Source: Planctomycetaceae bacterium
GTDB taxonomy: Bacteria; Planctomycetota; Planctomycetia; Pirellulales; Pirellulaceae
Assembly: GCA_005798335.1 (NCBI GenBank)
Contig: SYJV01000117.1
Coordinates: 1-46,599, forward strand
DNA: 46,599 nucleotides
Direction of reading: 5' to 3'
Each line of letters opens with the position of its first letter. Positions within the stretch are counted from its first letter, which is position 1. A program made the translations under genes and the position numbers. This document shows, one piece after another, positions 1 to 8,957 of this stretch. Under the pieces are notes generated by a model. That model was given only the letters and a program-made list of their open reading frames with translations, had not been told where the DNA came from and ran no database searches.

Positions 1-275
1 AAGTAGCTGCAAGGCAAGAGCTTATCCAGTTGGACTTGCAGCCATCGCTGGCCCTTGTCGGCCTGACAAGTTGGGCAGTGTCGGTTGCCGCACGAACGTG
101 ATACGCTATGCGACTTGCCACACTGCTGACAAGCGTAGACGGCGATCCCCAAGTTACCAGTCCGACAATTCTCGATAGCCCACATGGCCTTCAGTTGATC
201 TGCGGGCATGCTCGAGGCGAACTTCTGTCGGTAGGCTTGGCCATAGAGCTGAAAGACTTCAGCGACTGAGTACAT
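1..275 (-). CDS. IS91 family transposase, N-terminal part (runs off the window)
   Basis: This is the first 91 codons of a transposase that continues beyond base 1. The start is the ATG at 275, 15 bases after the integrase stop. The translation (MYSVAEVFQLYG...) contains a Cys-rich cluster: a Cys near residue 37, then CQQC, then CGNRHCPTCQ near residues 65-74. That is the zinc-binding domain in front of the HUH/Y1-type catalytic domain of IS91 transposases. The catalytic domain lies outside the window, so activity cannot be judged. It belongs to the mobile remnant together with the integrase fragment at 290-511. Confidence 0.8.
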   Translation of the reverse strand, partial: MYSVAEVFQLYGQAYRQKFASSMPADQLKAMWAIENCRTGNLGIAVYACQQCGKSHSVSRSCGNRHCPTCQADKGQRWLQVQLDKLLPCSY

Positions 276-289
276 GATGGTGATCAGCT

Positions 290-511
290 TCAGCCCATCA
301 GCGCTCGAATCTTGTCGATGACGAGTTGATCTTTGTGACCTTTGCCGCGCCGCACGTGGACGAGCATGCGCTGGGCATCGATGTCGGTCACTTGGAGATG
401 CAGAGCTTCTTGCATACGCAGTCCCATGGAGTAGACGGTCCAGAAGAAAGCATAGTGACACGGCAGTTGAATGGATTCGAGCAGTTGGCGTGTCTGGTCG
501 ATCGACAGCAC
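290..511 (-). pseudogene. Tyrosine recombinase (phage integrase) fragment
   Basis: This is a 73-residue open frame with an in-frame TGA just upstream of its GTG start codon. The segment GLRMQEALHLQVTDID matches the start of the catalytic domain, where the first catalytic Arg sits in GLR. The GKGHKD segment matches the beta-hairpin carrying the catalytic Lys. The rest of the domain (HxxRH box, the second His and the nucleophilic Tyr) is missing because the frame stops at ALMG. The N-terminal SAM-like core-binding domain is also missing. It is therefore an internal fragment, not a working recombinase. Confidence 0.75.
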
Positions 512-654
512 CCCTCAACCGGACTCACCAGACAGCTTTACTCAATTCGAATCATGCCAGACTTGCATTTGAGACTCTACAATCGTTAAGATGCTATACC
601 AGTAGACTGAGCGTACAGGCGGAATCCGCATAGCCGGGATCGCACAGTATTCCC

Positions 655-700
655 CGCCGCAGGCGTACTCGTTCTCTTCGTTTTGAGTACGCCTGCGGCG
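655..700. repeat. Perfect 16-bp inverted repeat
   Basis: Bases 655-670 (CGCCGCAGGCGTACTC) and 685-700 are exact reverse complements around a 14-base loop. The hairpin lies between the mobile remnant and the 3' end of the CocE-like gene (minus strand). It could work as a terminator or be one of the many REP-like palindromes of this genome. No clear T-run follows the stem. Otherwise the 512-786 spacer shows nothing recognisable. Confidence 0.6.
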
Positions 701-786
701 TCAAACGCACTGCCTCATTTGTGCTAATCACTTCTGATATCGAATAGCACAGATCGCAAGGCCGAGGCACAGACGATGAATGCGTC

Positions 787-2493
787 CTACTGCTTCACAG
801 GCAGCACAATCCGCGATGCCTTCAGCGACGTGTGATAAACCGACTCCGTCGAGACCAAAGTCTTGGCACCGAAGGGGCCTTCGCCAGTATTCGGATTGCG
901 ATCGTAGAGAGGAAACAACGACCCGCAGATGTCGACTCGCAGGCGATGACCGTTTGCAATCATCGCGGCGCAGGGACCGAGATCGACGGTGATTTCGTAA
1001 ACCTTTCCAGACTCCAGCGGTGATGATTGAAGCAGCGAATCGCGATAGCGACCTCGCAAAATACCGGTTGCCAGATTCTGAGCAAACCCGTCCGGTCGCA
1101 CGTCGACCAGCTTACCTGCCCAATCCGCGTCCGGCGTGTCGGCGCTGACAAACAGTTTGGCTTCGATTGTGCCTGCAATGCTAAGCGGCTCTGTCAGCAC
1201 ATCGCTTGAATAGACCAACACATCATCGCGATCTTCAAGAGCACTTTGATCAACCGGTCCCCAGACGGCAGCTTTCATGGGACGAGTCTCCGTGACTGGG
1301 CAGGCTGGAACCGGATTCGCCGGATCCGCGCGAAACGTGTCGACCGGTTCGTTGGCAGTTGGTACTTGTCGATTCAGCTTGCCGGAACCACTACGAGTAT
1401 TCGCCTTCTTGTCCGAGTGCAGATAGAACGAGGTCGATGCAAAACCTTCAGGCGGCCAAGTCTGCGCGTCGTGCCACACGTTGTCGCCCATCGAAAAATA
1501 TCGAACCGGTGAAAAGGGCTTCGCTAGGGCTGCAGAATCTTTTTTAAGATGGCGATCGAACCAATCGAGCTGCAGAGCAAACGAATCGATCGTCGCTTCT
1601 GATCCGAAATCGACGTCCGCGACTTGCGACTTCCCGATCGTCCCATGATCCCACGGACCGAGTATTAGTCGCTGTTGGCTACGTACTTTCGGATCGCGTG
1701 CCTTCTTCTGCATAATGGAAAAATTGTCGACCGATTCGCGCGAAAAGTAGTCGTAATAGCCAACGACATGAAGCGCAGGTAATTGAAGTTCTGGCAGACG
1801 GGATGTGAGATCGAGCCGCGTCCAAAAGCCGTTGGGTTCGGGATGCGTCAAGAAAGCATCCAGCCAAGGCATGGGCCAACCGATCGCTTCATCGACATCG
1901 CTGAGCGGTAATTTCAACAGAGCGACATTCATATCACGAGGCTTCAAATCGTCCGGTTTAGCCGTGTTGCCCGCGATCCAACTTGATATCAGCGCCAACC
2001 GAACCGCTCCGCCTAGATGGATGTTGCGATAGAAGCTACTCCAGGTTGCTTGCGGTGCGATTGTAGCTAGCCCCGGCGGGTTTTCGACTGCGGCTTGCCA
2101 CTGCACTGCGCCGACATACGAACCGCCGACCATCCCGACTCGTCCATTGCACCACGGTTGACGCATGATCCATTCGATCGTGTCAAATCCATCTTGCCCT
2201 TCGTTGTTGTAGGGAGCCATCACACCTTCGGATGCTTTGGTTCCACGACAGTCCTGCGCCACAAAGATGTAGCCTGCTTTAGCCCAACGCTCGCCCGTAG
2301 CTTTCTGCTTCGTGCGATCATACGGAGTCCGCATCAACACAATGGGTGCCTTCGCGACCGCATCATCGCGATACACATCCGCGACGAGCTTCACACCATC
2401 GCGCATCGAGACGTTGACGGACTCAGTCTTGACCTCGGCAAACGCCGATTGGGAAATAACGAGTGTGACCAGAACGAAGATGGTGGGCTTCAC
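787..2493 (-). CDS. Secreted CocE/NonD family hydrolase (S15 / X-Pro dipeptidyl-peptidase type)
   Basis: 568 residues from a GTG start with an AAAGGAAA ribosome site nearby. An N-terminal signal peptide ends in QSAFA, so the protein is exported. The alpha/beta-hydrolase core shows TPYDRTK, the oxyanion-type DCRGTKAS, the nucleophile elbow GGSYVGA (Ser in GxSYxG), a likely acidic region GYYDYFS and the catalytic His in GPWDHG. The C-terminal third (AKLFVSADTPDADW onward) is the jelly-roll domain of the CocE/S15 family. Members cleave X-Pro peptides, alpha-amino-acid esters or acyl esters; the substrate here is unknown. It is the last gene of the long minus-strand locus, 84 bases after the 438-codon secreted protein, which suggests a role in the same degradation process. 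Length is usual for the family. Confidence 0.85.
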   Translation of the reverse strand: MKPTIFVLVTLVISQSAFAEVKTESVNVSMRDGVKLVADVYRDDAVAKAPIVLMRTPYDRTKQKATGERWAKAGYIFVAQDCRGTKASEGVMAPYNNEGQDGFDTIEWIMRQPWCNGRVGMVGGSYVGAVQWQAAVENPPGLATIAPQATWSSFYRNIHLGGAVRLALISSWIAGNTAKPDDLKPRDMNVALLKLPLSDVDEAIGWPMPWLDAFLTHPEPNGFWTRLDLTSRLPELQLPALHVVGYYDYFSRESVDNFSIMQKKARDPKVRSQQRLILGPWDHGTIGKSQVADVDFGSEATIDSFALQLDWFDRHLKKDSAALAKPFSPVRYFSMGDNVWHDAQTWPPEGFASTSFYLHSDKKANTRSGSGKLNRQVPTANEPVDTFRADPANPVPACPVTETRPMKAAVWGPVDQSALEDRDDVLVYSSDVLTEPLSIAGTIEAKLFVSADTPDADWAGKLVDVRPDGFAQNLATGILRGRYRDSLLQSSPLESGKVYEITVDLGPCAAMIANGHRLRVDICGSLFPLYDRNPNTGEGPFGAKTLVSTESVYHTSLKASRIVLPVKQ

Positions 2494-2577
2494 GGCTAAT
2501 TTCCTTTGATTCGAGTTGGTGATAGGCGCAGATGAAACGCCTGCGAACGAAGAATAAAGAACGGTTTCAAAATAGGA

Positions 2578-3870
2578 TCAGTATTTCGGGAAGATGGCCG
2601 GGGTTGGGAAACGCTCTTCGAGGCTGTCGTTGACATATTCTTCACGAGGAATTTGCCTCCTGGGCCAGCTTTCCGGACGGACACGGATGACTCGCGTAGG
2701 CCGGATGCCTTCGATGATGAGGTCGGTCTCGAATTTGATCTGAATGCCGCTGCTGCCCAGGGGGATTTTTCCCGTTGCCACGGCGATCTCAATGATTTTG
2801 CCATTGGAAGCCATATGGCCGGGGCCGTAGTGGCCTCCGGCATGCTTCAAGGTGTTCTCGGATCCGTTGATTTGACCTTGGACGTCTTTCTGGAAGTCGG
2901 CGTAAAGCGAGGCATCCATTCCGCCGAAAAGAGTCGCGGTGACGGTGGCGCGACCGAACTTGCCATAATCGACTGCATCCACCCAAGCTGGCATCCAGCG
3001 ACTGCGGATGAACACTTTGTGCGCCTCAGCCTGAAACAGAGCAGCCTGCTCGATGGCGGCGTCGTCCAGCCAGATGTCCGAGATGTGAAAACGTGTGAAA
3101 GCACCGCTCAACCCATCCCCAGGCGCCGGCTTCCAAGTGACCCCAAGCAAGACAGGCTGCCCACCAAGGCTCTTCTTTCCGCTGGATGGCCACGCTTCCT
3201 CTGCAACCATGCTCGCAACGGAGATGCGCTCGCTGCCGCGCCAAATGCGGGTGGCGGAGTCGAAGGTCATCATGTCCTCGGTCGCTTTAACATCGCTGCC
3301 TTGTTTAGGTGCACGGGTGGCGGTGATGGTGCCTTCGCCGTTTTTGATTTCTACCTCCTGCAGCTTCCATACAAGTCGCTCGCGCAGGCAGTGGCTCGGC
3401 TCGTCTTCGAGCAGCAGAACGTGGTTCTCGGCGGGGAAAATGCCGGTGCCTCGATAATGACCGGCGTCCTTTGTCTTGCTGTTCGCCGGCAATACCGGCA
3501 CGGCGGACGTCTTCGGATCAGGCGGGAGGAACGCCCGCACATGCATCACGGTGCCGAGCGGGATGTCCCGCAGGTCCGCCGGCGCACCCTGATACCGAAC
3601 GATGCCATACGGGAGCATAGCAAAGGGGTGAGGGTCGTTTCGATAAAACTTGCCCGTTCCCTCTACACGAATGCTGCCCCGACGGTTCGCGTGATCCACG
3701 AAGACGAGTTCACCTCGATAAGCATGCGATTTTTCCAATGGTGGGAACTTGCCGGCTTCGGGGCGAAATGGTTCGTCTGCAAACGCAGCAGAGGACATCA
3801 GAAAAACACCGAGGCACAGCGAAGCGGCTCTTGAGCCGCGAGGCGGCGAAATCAGATTCAATTTATCCAT
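2578..3870 (-). CDS. Secreted protein of unknown function
   Basis: I do not recognise a family. The preferred start is the ATG at 3870, which has AAGGA six bases upstream. A longer frame from 3894 would begin inside an AAATGAG-type repeat. The N-terminus has basic residues, a hydrophobic stretch and ASAAFADEP-like cleavage residues (actual segment SSAAFADEP), so it is probably exported. The mature part starts with KFPPLEKSHAYRGELVFVDHANRRGS and has no obvious enzyme motif; it is rich in beta-strand-like segments. It lies between the DUF1552 gene (upstream) and the CocE-like hydrolase (downstream), in the same orientation with short gaps apart from repeats, so it is probably co-expressed. Confidence 0.75.
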   Translation of the reverse strand: MDKLNLISPPRGSRAASLCLGVFLMSSAAFADEPFRPEAGKFPPLEKSHAYRGELVFVDHANRRGSIRVEGTGKFYRNDPHPFAMLPYGIVRYQGAPADLRDIPLGTVMHVRAFLPPDPKTSAVPVLPANSKTKDAGHYRGTGIFPAENHVLLLEDEPSHCLRERLVWKLQEVEIKNGEGTITATRAPKQGSDVKATEDMMTFDSATRIWRGSERISVASMVAEEAWPSSGKKSLGGQPVLLGVTWKPAPGDGLSGAFTRFHISDIWLDDAAIEQAALFQAEAHKVFIRSRWMPAWVDAVDYGKFGRATVTATLFGGMDASLYADFQKDVQGQINGSENTLKHAGGHYGPGHMASNGKIIEIAVATGKIPLGSSGIQIKFETDLIIEGIRPTRVIRVRPESWPRRQIPREEYVNDSLEERFPTPAIFPKY

Positions 3871-3880
3871 TACGTTCCTT

Positions 3881-3990
3881 TTTGCATTTTTCAATTTTCA
3901 TTACTCAATAATCATTGTCTTCCCGGCTGTGGCGTTTTGCAGACCGGACGAATGAGAAATGAGAAATGAGAAATGAGTAATGCAAAATGC
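3881..3990. repeat. AAATGAG-type palindromic simple-sequence repeat (copy 1)
   Basis: Left arm 3881-3917 is built from GCATTTTTCA and CATTACTCA. Right arm 3951-3990 has GAAATGA units in tandem and ends in GTAATGCAAAATG. CATTACTCA and TGAGTAATG are reverse complements, so the arms can pair imperfectly around a 33-base middle. It sits between the DUF1552 stop and the next gene's start. The same composition recurs at 5414-5513, 5886-5937, 6001-6103, 18533-18598 and 18985-19070. Confidence 0.7.
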
Positions 3991-3997
3991 TGGGGCC

Positions 3998-5371
3998 TTA
4001 TATGTCGAGCACTCTGTTACTATCCCCAAACTGCTCTGTCTCCACGCCCATGCGCTGGGCCATGAGGAGAAGCAGGTTACTCATGTGAGCGGCGTTGTTG
4101 GCGGGGCGGCTGCAGAGTTGGTAATGCGCAGAGGTGAGTGCACCGTCGGGACTGAGCGCATAGCCTTGGAAATCTTTGGCGTCTTTGTTGAAGTCGAGAT
4201 GGCTGCCATGCTTTAGACCGAGGTCGGTGCCGCCTGCGAGCACGAGCGGAAGGTTGGCATTTCCATGGCTGTGGCCGTAAGACATGCCGCTACCGAACAG
4301 CGTCATGGTCGAGCCGATGAGTGGCTTGCCATTGAGGTCTTTCGTTTCCGTGAGTCGGGTGAGGAAGTAGCTGAATTGCTCGATGGCGAAGGTGTCGTAG
4401 TTTGTTAGCTTCTCTATGTAACCAGCATCGCCACCGTGATGGCTAAGCTGATGGCGCGACTCGGTGATGCCAATCTCGGGAATGGCAAAAGCATCTCCCT
4501 CGCCACCGAGGCTGAAGGTGGCCACGCGCGTCACATCCGTTTGAAACGCGAGCACCATGAGGTCATAAACAGTACGGAAGTAATCCCCTGCCATCGTTTG
4601 CGCGATGTCGCGATTGCTGCGCTTGCGATCGGCGTCGGAAATTGTCGGCAGCGGCGTGTCGAGCCACGCATCAGCTCGGCGCGTCCGGATCTCAGCCTCT
4701 CGGACCGAGGTGAGGTATTGCTCCATGCGCCCCTTGTCCTCCGCGCCCATCTTCTTCTCTAACTGACTTACTTCGGCGAGGTTCGCGTCAAGCACGCTCC
4801 CCTTGCGGCGCAATGCGCGGCGTTGGGCCATTTTGCCACCCTTTGGCTCTTCAAAGAGCGACGCAAAAATCTCGCTGCAACGGCGCAACGCGGGCAACTG
4901 CACGCCATCCGCCGTCCATGCGAGCGAACCCTGCGTCAGCGCGACCTCCATCGAGGAAAAACGCGTGTGCGGCGCAGTGACCTCCGCCATCTTTTGGTCC
5001 ACCGAAATTGTGTTGCGATTCGACGGTCCGATCTTGCCGCCGGTGAGCCAGACATTGATGCAATTGTGATGGTGGCCGAGCGCTCCGGGATGATGCAGTC
5101 CGCTGATGGGCGTGATGACCTCGCGATGCTTTTCCAAAGGCTTGAGCGACCGCGAAGACTGATAGTCCTTGCCCGACTTGAGAATCTGGTAGTTCAGCGA
5201 ATGCACGCCATTCGCGAGGTAGATAAAGGCACTGCGTTTCGGCGTAGTGGTTTGTTGCTCGTCTGCCCGCAGCGGGACCATGCATTCCAAAAACGGCAAC
5301 GAGATGCAACTGCCCAGGGCGCGCAATGTGTGGCGTCGGTTTATAAGCCAAGATTGAGAGAGATAGTTCAT
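3998..5371 (-). CDS. DUF1552 domain-containing protein
   Basis: 457 residues. The N-terminus [20 protein letters not shown] is the Tat-like RRxxLRxLG export signal that starts nearly all DUF1552 proteins (compare SRRxFLRGxGxxxxLPxLE). The body carries family-typical segments: [69 protein letters not shown]. The repeated His and Gly-rich motifs suggest a metal-dependent, sulfatase/phosphatase-like fold, as proposed for the related DUF1501 family; activity is unknown. In planctomycetes DUF1552 genes usually follow DUF1592 genes, as here, and the pair is thought to act together. A broken four-helix-bundle gene with its repeats now separates the two. No strong ribosome site was seen. Confidence 0.9.
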   Translation of the reverse strand: MNYLSQSWLINRRHTLRALGSCISLPFLECMVPLRADEQQTTTPKRSAFIYLANGVHSLNYQILKSGKDYQSSRSLKPLEKHREVITPISGLHHPGALGHHHNCINVWLTGGKIGPSNRNTISVDQKMAEVTAPHTRFSSMEVALTQGSLAWTADGVQLPALRRCSEIFASLFEEPKGGKMAQRRALRRKGSVLDANLAEVSQLEKKMGAEDKGRMEQYLTSVREAEIRTRRADAWLDTPLPTISDADRKRSNRDIAQTMAGDYFRTVYDLMVLAFQTDVTRVATFSLGGEGDAFAIPEIGITESRHQLSHHGGDAGYIEKLTNYDTFAIEQFSYFLTRLTETKDLNGKPLIGSTMTLFGSGMSYGHSHGNANLPLVLAGGTDLGLKHGSHLDFNKDAKDFQGYALSPDGALTSAHYQLCSRPANNAAHMSNLLLLMAQRMGVETEQFGDSNRVLDI

Positions 5372-5413
5372 TGTTCGTAGTTCTTTGTTGGAGATGCGTT
5401 TTTAGGGGCAATA

Positions 5414-5513
5414 AATGATTATTGAGAAATGAGAATTGAAAAATGCAAAAGTTTGGTGTTTTTCCGGCTTGAATTCATTCTGCATTTTTCAATCTCCATT
5501 TCTCATTACTCAT
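5414..5513. repeat. AAATGAG-type hairpin element (copy 2)
   Basis: The left arm (GAGAAATGAG, then AATTGAAAAATGCA) and right arm (TGCATTTTTCAAT, then CCATTTCTCATTACTCAT) form an imperfect hairpin of roughly 24 bp with a loop of about 25 bases. Its first 32 bases are identical to those of the copy at 6001-6103. The two copies flank the four-helix-bundle gene at 5510-5901 as direct repeats. A related single arm lies at 5886-5937, at the 5' end of that gene. Confidence 0.75.
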
Positions 5514-5901
5514 GACTGAGTCATGCGATTGGGCGATAGGTTCGATTTCGCGGTAACGAGCGACTTGGCGATGATCTTGCAGAGTTGGTCGCATTCATCT
5601 TGAAGTTGTTCGAGTCGTTGTTCCGGTATTAACTCAGACTTGACAATCAAGCGTATCCAAACCGAGCTTTCTCGAAGTTCTTTGAGAACAATTCCAAGCT
5701 TGTGAACGAAGTCGCGTTTGCTTTCGGCTGCGCATGCTTCGGCGTAATTGGGAGCCGGAGAAGTTCCAGAACGAACAAGTTGCGCGGCGATGTGTCTCGC
5801 CAGCCGCGTGTCCGGCAAGGCATCAATTGCTTTGCCAACTCGACTGCAAAATCCAACAACCGTTCTTCGATATCTGCTCCTTTCCTGCCTTCATTTTGCA
5901 T
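5510..5901 (-). pseudogene. Four-helix-bundle (S23/IVP-like) protein, frameshifted
   Basis: Two overlapping minus-strand frames make up one gene. The 5' frame (from 5901) encodes RKGADIEERLLDFAVELAK. The 3' frame encodes DALPDTRLARHI, RSGTSPAPNYAEACAAES and KRDFVHKLGIVLKELRESS, ending at 5510. These are hallmark motifs of the four-helix-bundle family named after the 23S rRNA intervening-sequence protein (TIGR02436). One base appears to be missing near 5830, right after the ELAK codons; restoring it gives about 130 residues, the usual size. Its 5' end lies inside an AAATGAG-type repeat and no convincing ribosome site is visible. The molecular role of the family is uncertain; it is not a canonical transposase. 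A sequencing error could also explain the frameshift. Confidence 0.8.
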
Positions 5902-6000
5902 TTTTCAGTCTCCATTTCTCATTACCCATTACTGAGTCAGTTAGGCGGCAACCACGATGCATTAGGCGGTTCATCGTTCGTTGGAGTCCTCCAGGTAATG

Positions 6001-6103
6001 AATGATTATTGAGAAATGAGAATTGAAAAATGAAAAACTTGGGTGTTGTTCGGGTTTGGCTTCATTTTGCATTTTTCAATCTTCATTTCTCACTACTCAT
6101 TAC
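6001..6103. repeat. AAATGAG-type hairpin element (copy 3)
   Basis: This is the same element as 5414-5513 in the same orientation: the first 32 bases are identical and the loops are similar (GGTGTT, then CGG, then CTT, then CATT). The right arm is GCATTTTTCAATCTTCATTT followed by CTCACTACTCAT. It lies ten bases from the DUF1592 stop codon. With copy 2 it brackets the broken 4HB gene. Confidence 0.75.
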
Positions 6104-6112
6104 CCCCTCGCT

Positions 6113-8614
6113 TCATCGCTTCCTAATTAGATCCGATATCGACACCGCTCGCACGAGGTCGCGAACTCGATATTGGTTCTTCTTTGCTTCCTCTGCAATC
6201 AACTTCAGGTCGTCTTGATCATCCACCGTCAGCACTCGGCGAAGAGCATAGGTGCAGAGATGTTCAACAAATGCTCGCGCGATCTTGTCGCGATCCTCCA
6301 GCAGCAATTGCTTGAATTCGACGGAGTCTTTGAACGAGCGACCATCGAGCATCACTCCCGAAGCGTCGACCAATGGATCCTCACCTGTCCCGGATGGAAC
6401 GCGTTCGTGTGTTCGCCACTTACCAATAGCGTCATACTGGTCCAATGCGAATCCAAGCGGATCAATTCCTTGATGACAAGCAGCACAACTTGCGTTCTGA
6501 GCATGCGCGGCAAGCTTCTCGCGAATAGTCGCTTTAGGGCTCTGTGGCGGATTTGGCTCAATCGGATTAACGTTAGCCGGAGGGGACGGCGGAGTCTTAT
6601 TGAAAATCGCTTCGCTGACCCACACGCCGCGATGCACTGGGCGATGGCGCGTGCCGTCAGAGGTGAGGCCGAGCACAGCGCCCATCGTGAGCAGGCCGCC
6701 GCGATGATCCTCGGGCTTCAGCGACACTCGCTCAAAGCCGCCCGACTTCGATTCCGGCAGTCCATAGAACTCGCAAAGCCGTGCATTGGCCACGGTCCAG
6801 TCGGAATGGATGAAGCTGTCGATGGACAAGTTTTTGTCAAACATCTCACGAAAAAACTCCACCGGCTCGGTGCGCATGCTGTCCTCCAGCCACGCGTCGT
6901 AGGTGGGATAGAGCTTCTTGTCCGGCGGGAACATTCCGACGCGATGCAGTTGCAGCCACTGTCGGGAAAAATCGTCGATGAAGCGGCTCGTATTGCTGTC
7001 CGCGAGCATTCGATCGACTTCTTTTTTCAAGCCATCGCCCTTCAGTGAGCCGCCTTTGGCTGCGGCAAAGAGCGCCTCGTCCGGCATCGAGCTCCACAGG
7101 AAATACGAGAGCCGTGTGGCCAGTTCCGAGTCGTTGAGATGCTCGCGGGCCACCGGATCGCCCTCGACGATGTAAATAAAGTGCCGCGAGGTCAGCACGC
7201 CCTGCATGGCAACGCGATAAGCATCCACCAGCTTCTCGCCCGCGTCGCGTTCCTCGCGATAGGACTTCAAGTACTCTTCCAGTTCGTCCACCTTCACTGG
7301 GCGACGCCACGCACGCTCGGCGAAGCGATGCAAATGCTCGGCAACCATCTCGGACGTCGCGTCATCCCGTGGCACCACGTCTTTGCGGCGCGACATTTCT
7401 GCCTCGGACACTAGCGGGCCTTCCCACTCGATCCAATCTAGCAGCACCGTTGAGAAAAGACCGTTCCCCTTGTCATCGAACATTTGCGGCGCGTTCGGGT
7501 TCAGCAGCATCGTTTCACTACTGTGCGTGAAGATGTAGCCGCCACGGCTTGCGAGCGCATTACGGAAAGCCGCGCCTTGCCGACGGTCGATCACGTCCGT
7601 GGCCACGACGCAGAAGTCGAGCTGCGCGGGCATTTCGAGGAAGACCTCAAATTCAAACACCTGCGGCTTGTCCTCCGGCGCATTGATGTCGAACTCGATG
7701 AGCCCGTCCACCGTCTCCTCGCTGGTGCGTTTGCCGATGCTCAGATGCGCCGTCTGGCCGCCCAGTGGACGGATGCCGCTGGCCTGAAGACGCAGCTTGT
7801 AGAGCCCGCTGTGCTCGGGGCCTGTTTTCCCAAACCAGTTGGGCGCGAGCGCCTGCTGTGTCGTGCCGGGGTACATCAGATAACGCAACGACCGCTTGAT
7901 GCCGAAACGATCCAGCGCCACCTGCTGCTCCTTGCCACCACCGTAGCGCAACTCCGCCGCCGTTTTGCGAACGATGCGGGCCTCTCCGGATGCTGCGGAA
8001 GAAGCGCGGTCGAGTACAACTTCTGCGGCATGATAGTAACGGTCTACATGCGATGGCGAGAGCGAGAGTTCCGAGCCGATTCGCTCATAACCATGCCACA
8101 GCGTATCTTCGTTGAGCTCGCCCGGTTTGGTCGGATCGTAGCGAACGCCCAGCAGGTCATAGACTGTGTTCTGATATTCCTTACGGCTTAACCGATAATG
8201 GGCTACCATTGGCCTCGCCGCCATCCTCGCGGCTCTGCCCTCCTTCATTTTTGCGTCCAGTTGCAAGACAAACTCTGCGATTTCCTCCTGAGTCGGTCGC
8301 AGTTCATTCTTCGGCGGCATCTCGCCGCTATTCACTTTATCGAGAGCCTCCGCCCAATGATGAGTGTCCGAGCCTGACTTGAAATCCCGCGAAAGTTGAT
8401 CGATCCGTAAATCACCTTCTTCCTTTTGAGGTCCATGACACCGAACGCAGTGCTTGGCGAGAAACGCATCGAACGGTTCCGCTCCGCATGTAACACCGGC
8501 AAAGCTCAAGCAGGCAATGGCCAATGTTATGGTCGTTATTCGGTTCGCGAAAATACAGCGCAACGAACCTTTCGCGGAGCGAAAGGCGACACTCACGTTA
8601 CCAGTTCTTTTCAC
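6113..8614 (-). CDS. DUF1592/DUF1588 planctomycete cytochrome c-like protein
   Basis: 833 residues from a GTG start at 8614 that overlaps the stop of a DUF1501 tail (GTGA), a relic of translational coupling. The order is: signal peptide ending in GVTCGA; a PSCyt1-type haem site CVRCHG (residues 56-60); DUF1587 around [19 protein letters not shown]1595 and DUF1592 around [22 protein letters not shown]1588 around [18 protein letters not shown]; a second Cxx[16 protein letters not shown] (about 710-714); then DUF1585 with [13 protein letters not shown]. These are multidomain exported proteins probably carrying c-type haem; electron transfer or oxidative attack on polymers is inferred, not shown. 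The partner DUF1552 gene lies downstream. The N-terminus ([18 protein letters not shown]) is encoded by a REP-like repeat. Confidence 0.92.
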   Translation of the reverse strand: MKRTGNVSVAFRSAKGSLRCIFANRITTITLAIACLSFAGVTCGAEPFDAFLAKHCVRCHGPQKEEGDLRIDQLSRDFKSGSDTHHWAEALDKVNSGEMPPKNELRPTQEEIAEFVLQLDAKMKEGRAARMAARPMVAHYRLSRKEYQNTVYDLLGVRYDPTKPGELNEDTLWHGYERIGSELSLSPSHVDRYYHAAEVVLDRASSAASGEARIVRKTAAELRYGGGKEQQVALDRFGIKRSLRYLMYPGTTQQALAPNWFGKTGPEHSGLYKLRLQASGIRPLGGQTAHLSIGKRTSEETVDGLIEFDINAPEDKPQVFEFEVFLEMPAQLDFCVVATDVIDRRQGAAFRNALASRGGYIFTHSSETMLLNPNAPQMFDDKGNGLFSTVLLDWIEWEGPLVSEAEMSRRKDVVPRDDATSEMVAEHLHRFAERAWRRPVKVDELEEYLKSYREERDAGEKLVDAYRVAMQGVLTSRHFIYIVEGDPVAREHLNDSELATRLSYFLWSSMPDEALFAAAKGGSLKGDGLKKEVDRMLADSNTSRFIDDFSRQWLQLHRVGMFPPDKKLYPTYDAWLEDSMRTEPVEFFREMFDKNLSIDSFIHSDWTVANARLCEFYGLPESKSGGFERVSLKPEDHRGGLLTMGAVLGLTSDGTRHRPVHRGVWVSEAIFNKTPPSPPANVNPIEPNPPQSPKATIREKLAAHAQNASCAACHQGIDPLGFALDQYDAIGKWRTHERVPSGTGEDPLVDASGVMLDGRSFKDSVEFKQLLLEDRDKIARAFVEHLCTYALRRVLTVDDQDDLKLIAEEAKKNQYRVRDLVRAVSISDLIRKR
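8541..8592. repeat. REP-like repeat (CTTTCGCGGAGCGAAAGG) inside a signal-peptide coding region
   Basis: The palindromic core CCTTTCGCGGAGCGAAAGG and the neighbouring TTCGCGAA form is a degenerate copy of the elements at 11123-11224 and 13912-13981. It is translated as residues about 8-24 of the DUF1592 protein, just ahead of the hydrophobic core of its signal peptide. Confidence 0.65.
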
Positions 8615-8706
8615 ACCAGAATTTCCTTCACCACCGAACCATAAACATCGGTCAGACGGTAATCGCGGCCGAGAAGTCGTCGAGTCAACCGGGTGCGATC
8701 GATCCC
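8611..8706 (-). pseudogene. Orphan 3' end of a DUF1501 gene
   Basis: The minus strand encodes [20 protein letters not shown] and then [11 protein letters not shown] before a stop at 8611. It matches the C-terminus of the DUF1501 protein at 9628-11109 ([20 protein letters not shown], then [10 protein letters not shown]). Homology stops abruptly above about 8706. The stop overlaps the DUF1592 start (GTGA), so this was probably the original 3' end of the upstream gene before repeats and a 4HB gene separated it. Confidence 0.75.
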
Positions 8707-8836
8707 AAAATTCACGCTATGGTCAGCTCTGACTCGGGCCATACTAAGGAGGATTGTGATCGCAAAAGAGTAAACGATGTTATTGAAGAGTTTGCTGTCA
8801 TGTATTGAGGACTTCGCATTATGGGAAAGACTGGCT

Positions 8837-8938
8837 CCTACTCTTAATCTTAATCTTAATCCCAATCCCATTCGGTCTTTCGTCCATGATAGCAGGCGGT
8901 CGGCAATAAGAGTAAGAGTAGGATTAAGATTAAGACTT
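8837..8938. repeat. TAATCT-type hairpin element H1
   Basis: The left arm contains CTTAATCTTAATCC and the right arm GGATTAAGATTAAG, exact complements, around a middle with TCGGTCTTTCGT and GGCGGTCGG. The middle resembles that of H3 (9590-9698). It lies just downstream of the intact 4HB gene (minus strand). Confidence 0.75.
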
Positions 8939-8957
8939 GGGAGGGAAGAGCGTTGAG

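Larger units (their letters stand above)
1..511 (-). mobile_element. Remnant of an IS91-type element with accessory integrase
   Basis: A tyrosine-integrase fragment is followed 14 bases later, on the same strand, by the N-terminal zinc-binding region of an IS91-type transposase that runs off the window. An integrase upstream of the transposase is a known arrangement in IS91-like elements. The integrase is broken, so this copy is probably not fully functional. The element ends cannot be placed: one lies outside the window and the integrase side has lost its 5' part. Confidence 0.7.

Noticed and set aside
2653-3834. A 393-codon open frame on the plus strand opposite the unknown secreted protein
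   Set aside because: It mirrors the minus-strand gene, has no start signal or recognisable domain, and arises from GC-rich codon use. The minus-strand gene has a signal peptide and a good ribosome site.
5414-6103. CRISPR array
   Set aside because: The repeats are few, unequal, palindromic simple sequence, without uniform spacers or cas genes.
6173-8191. Long plus-strand frames opposite the DUF1592 gene
   Set aside because: The minus strand encodes clear DUF1587/1592/1588 motifs and two CxxCH sites; the plus-strand translations are shadows.
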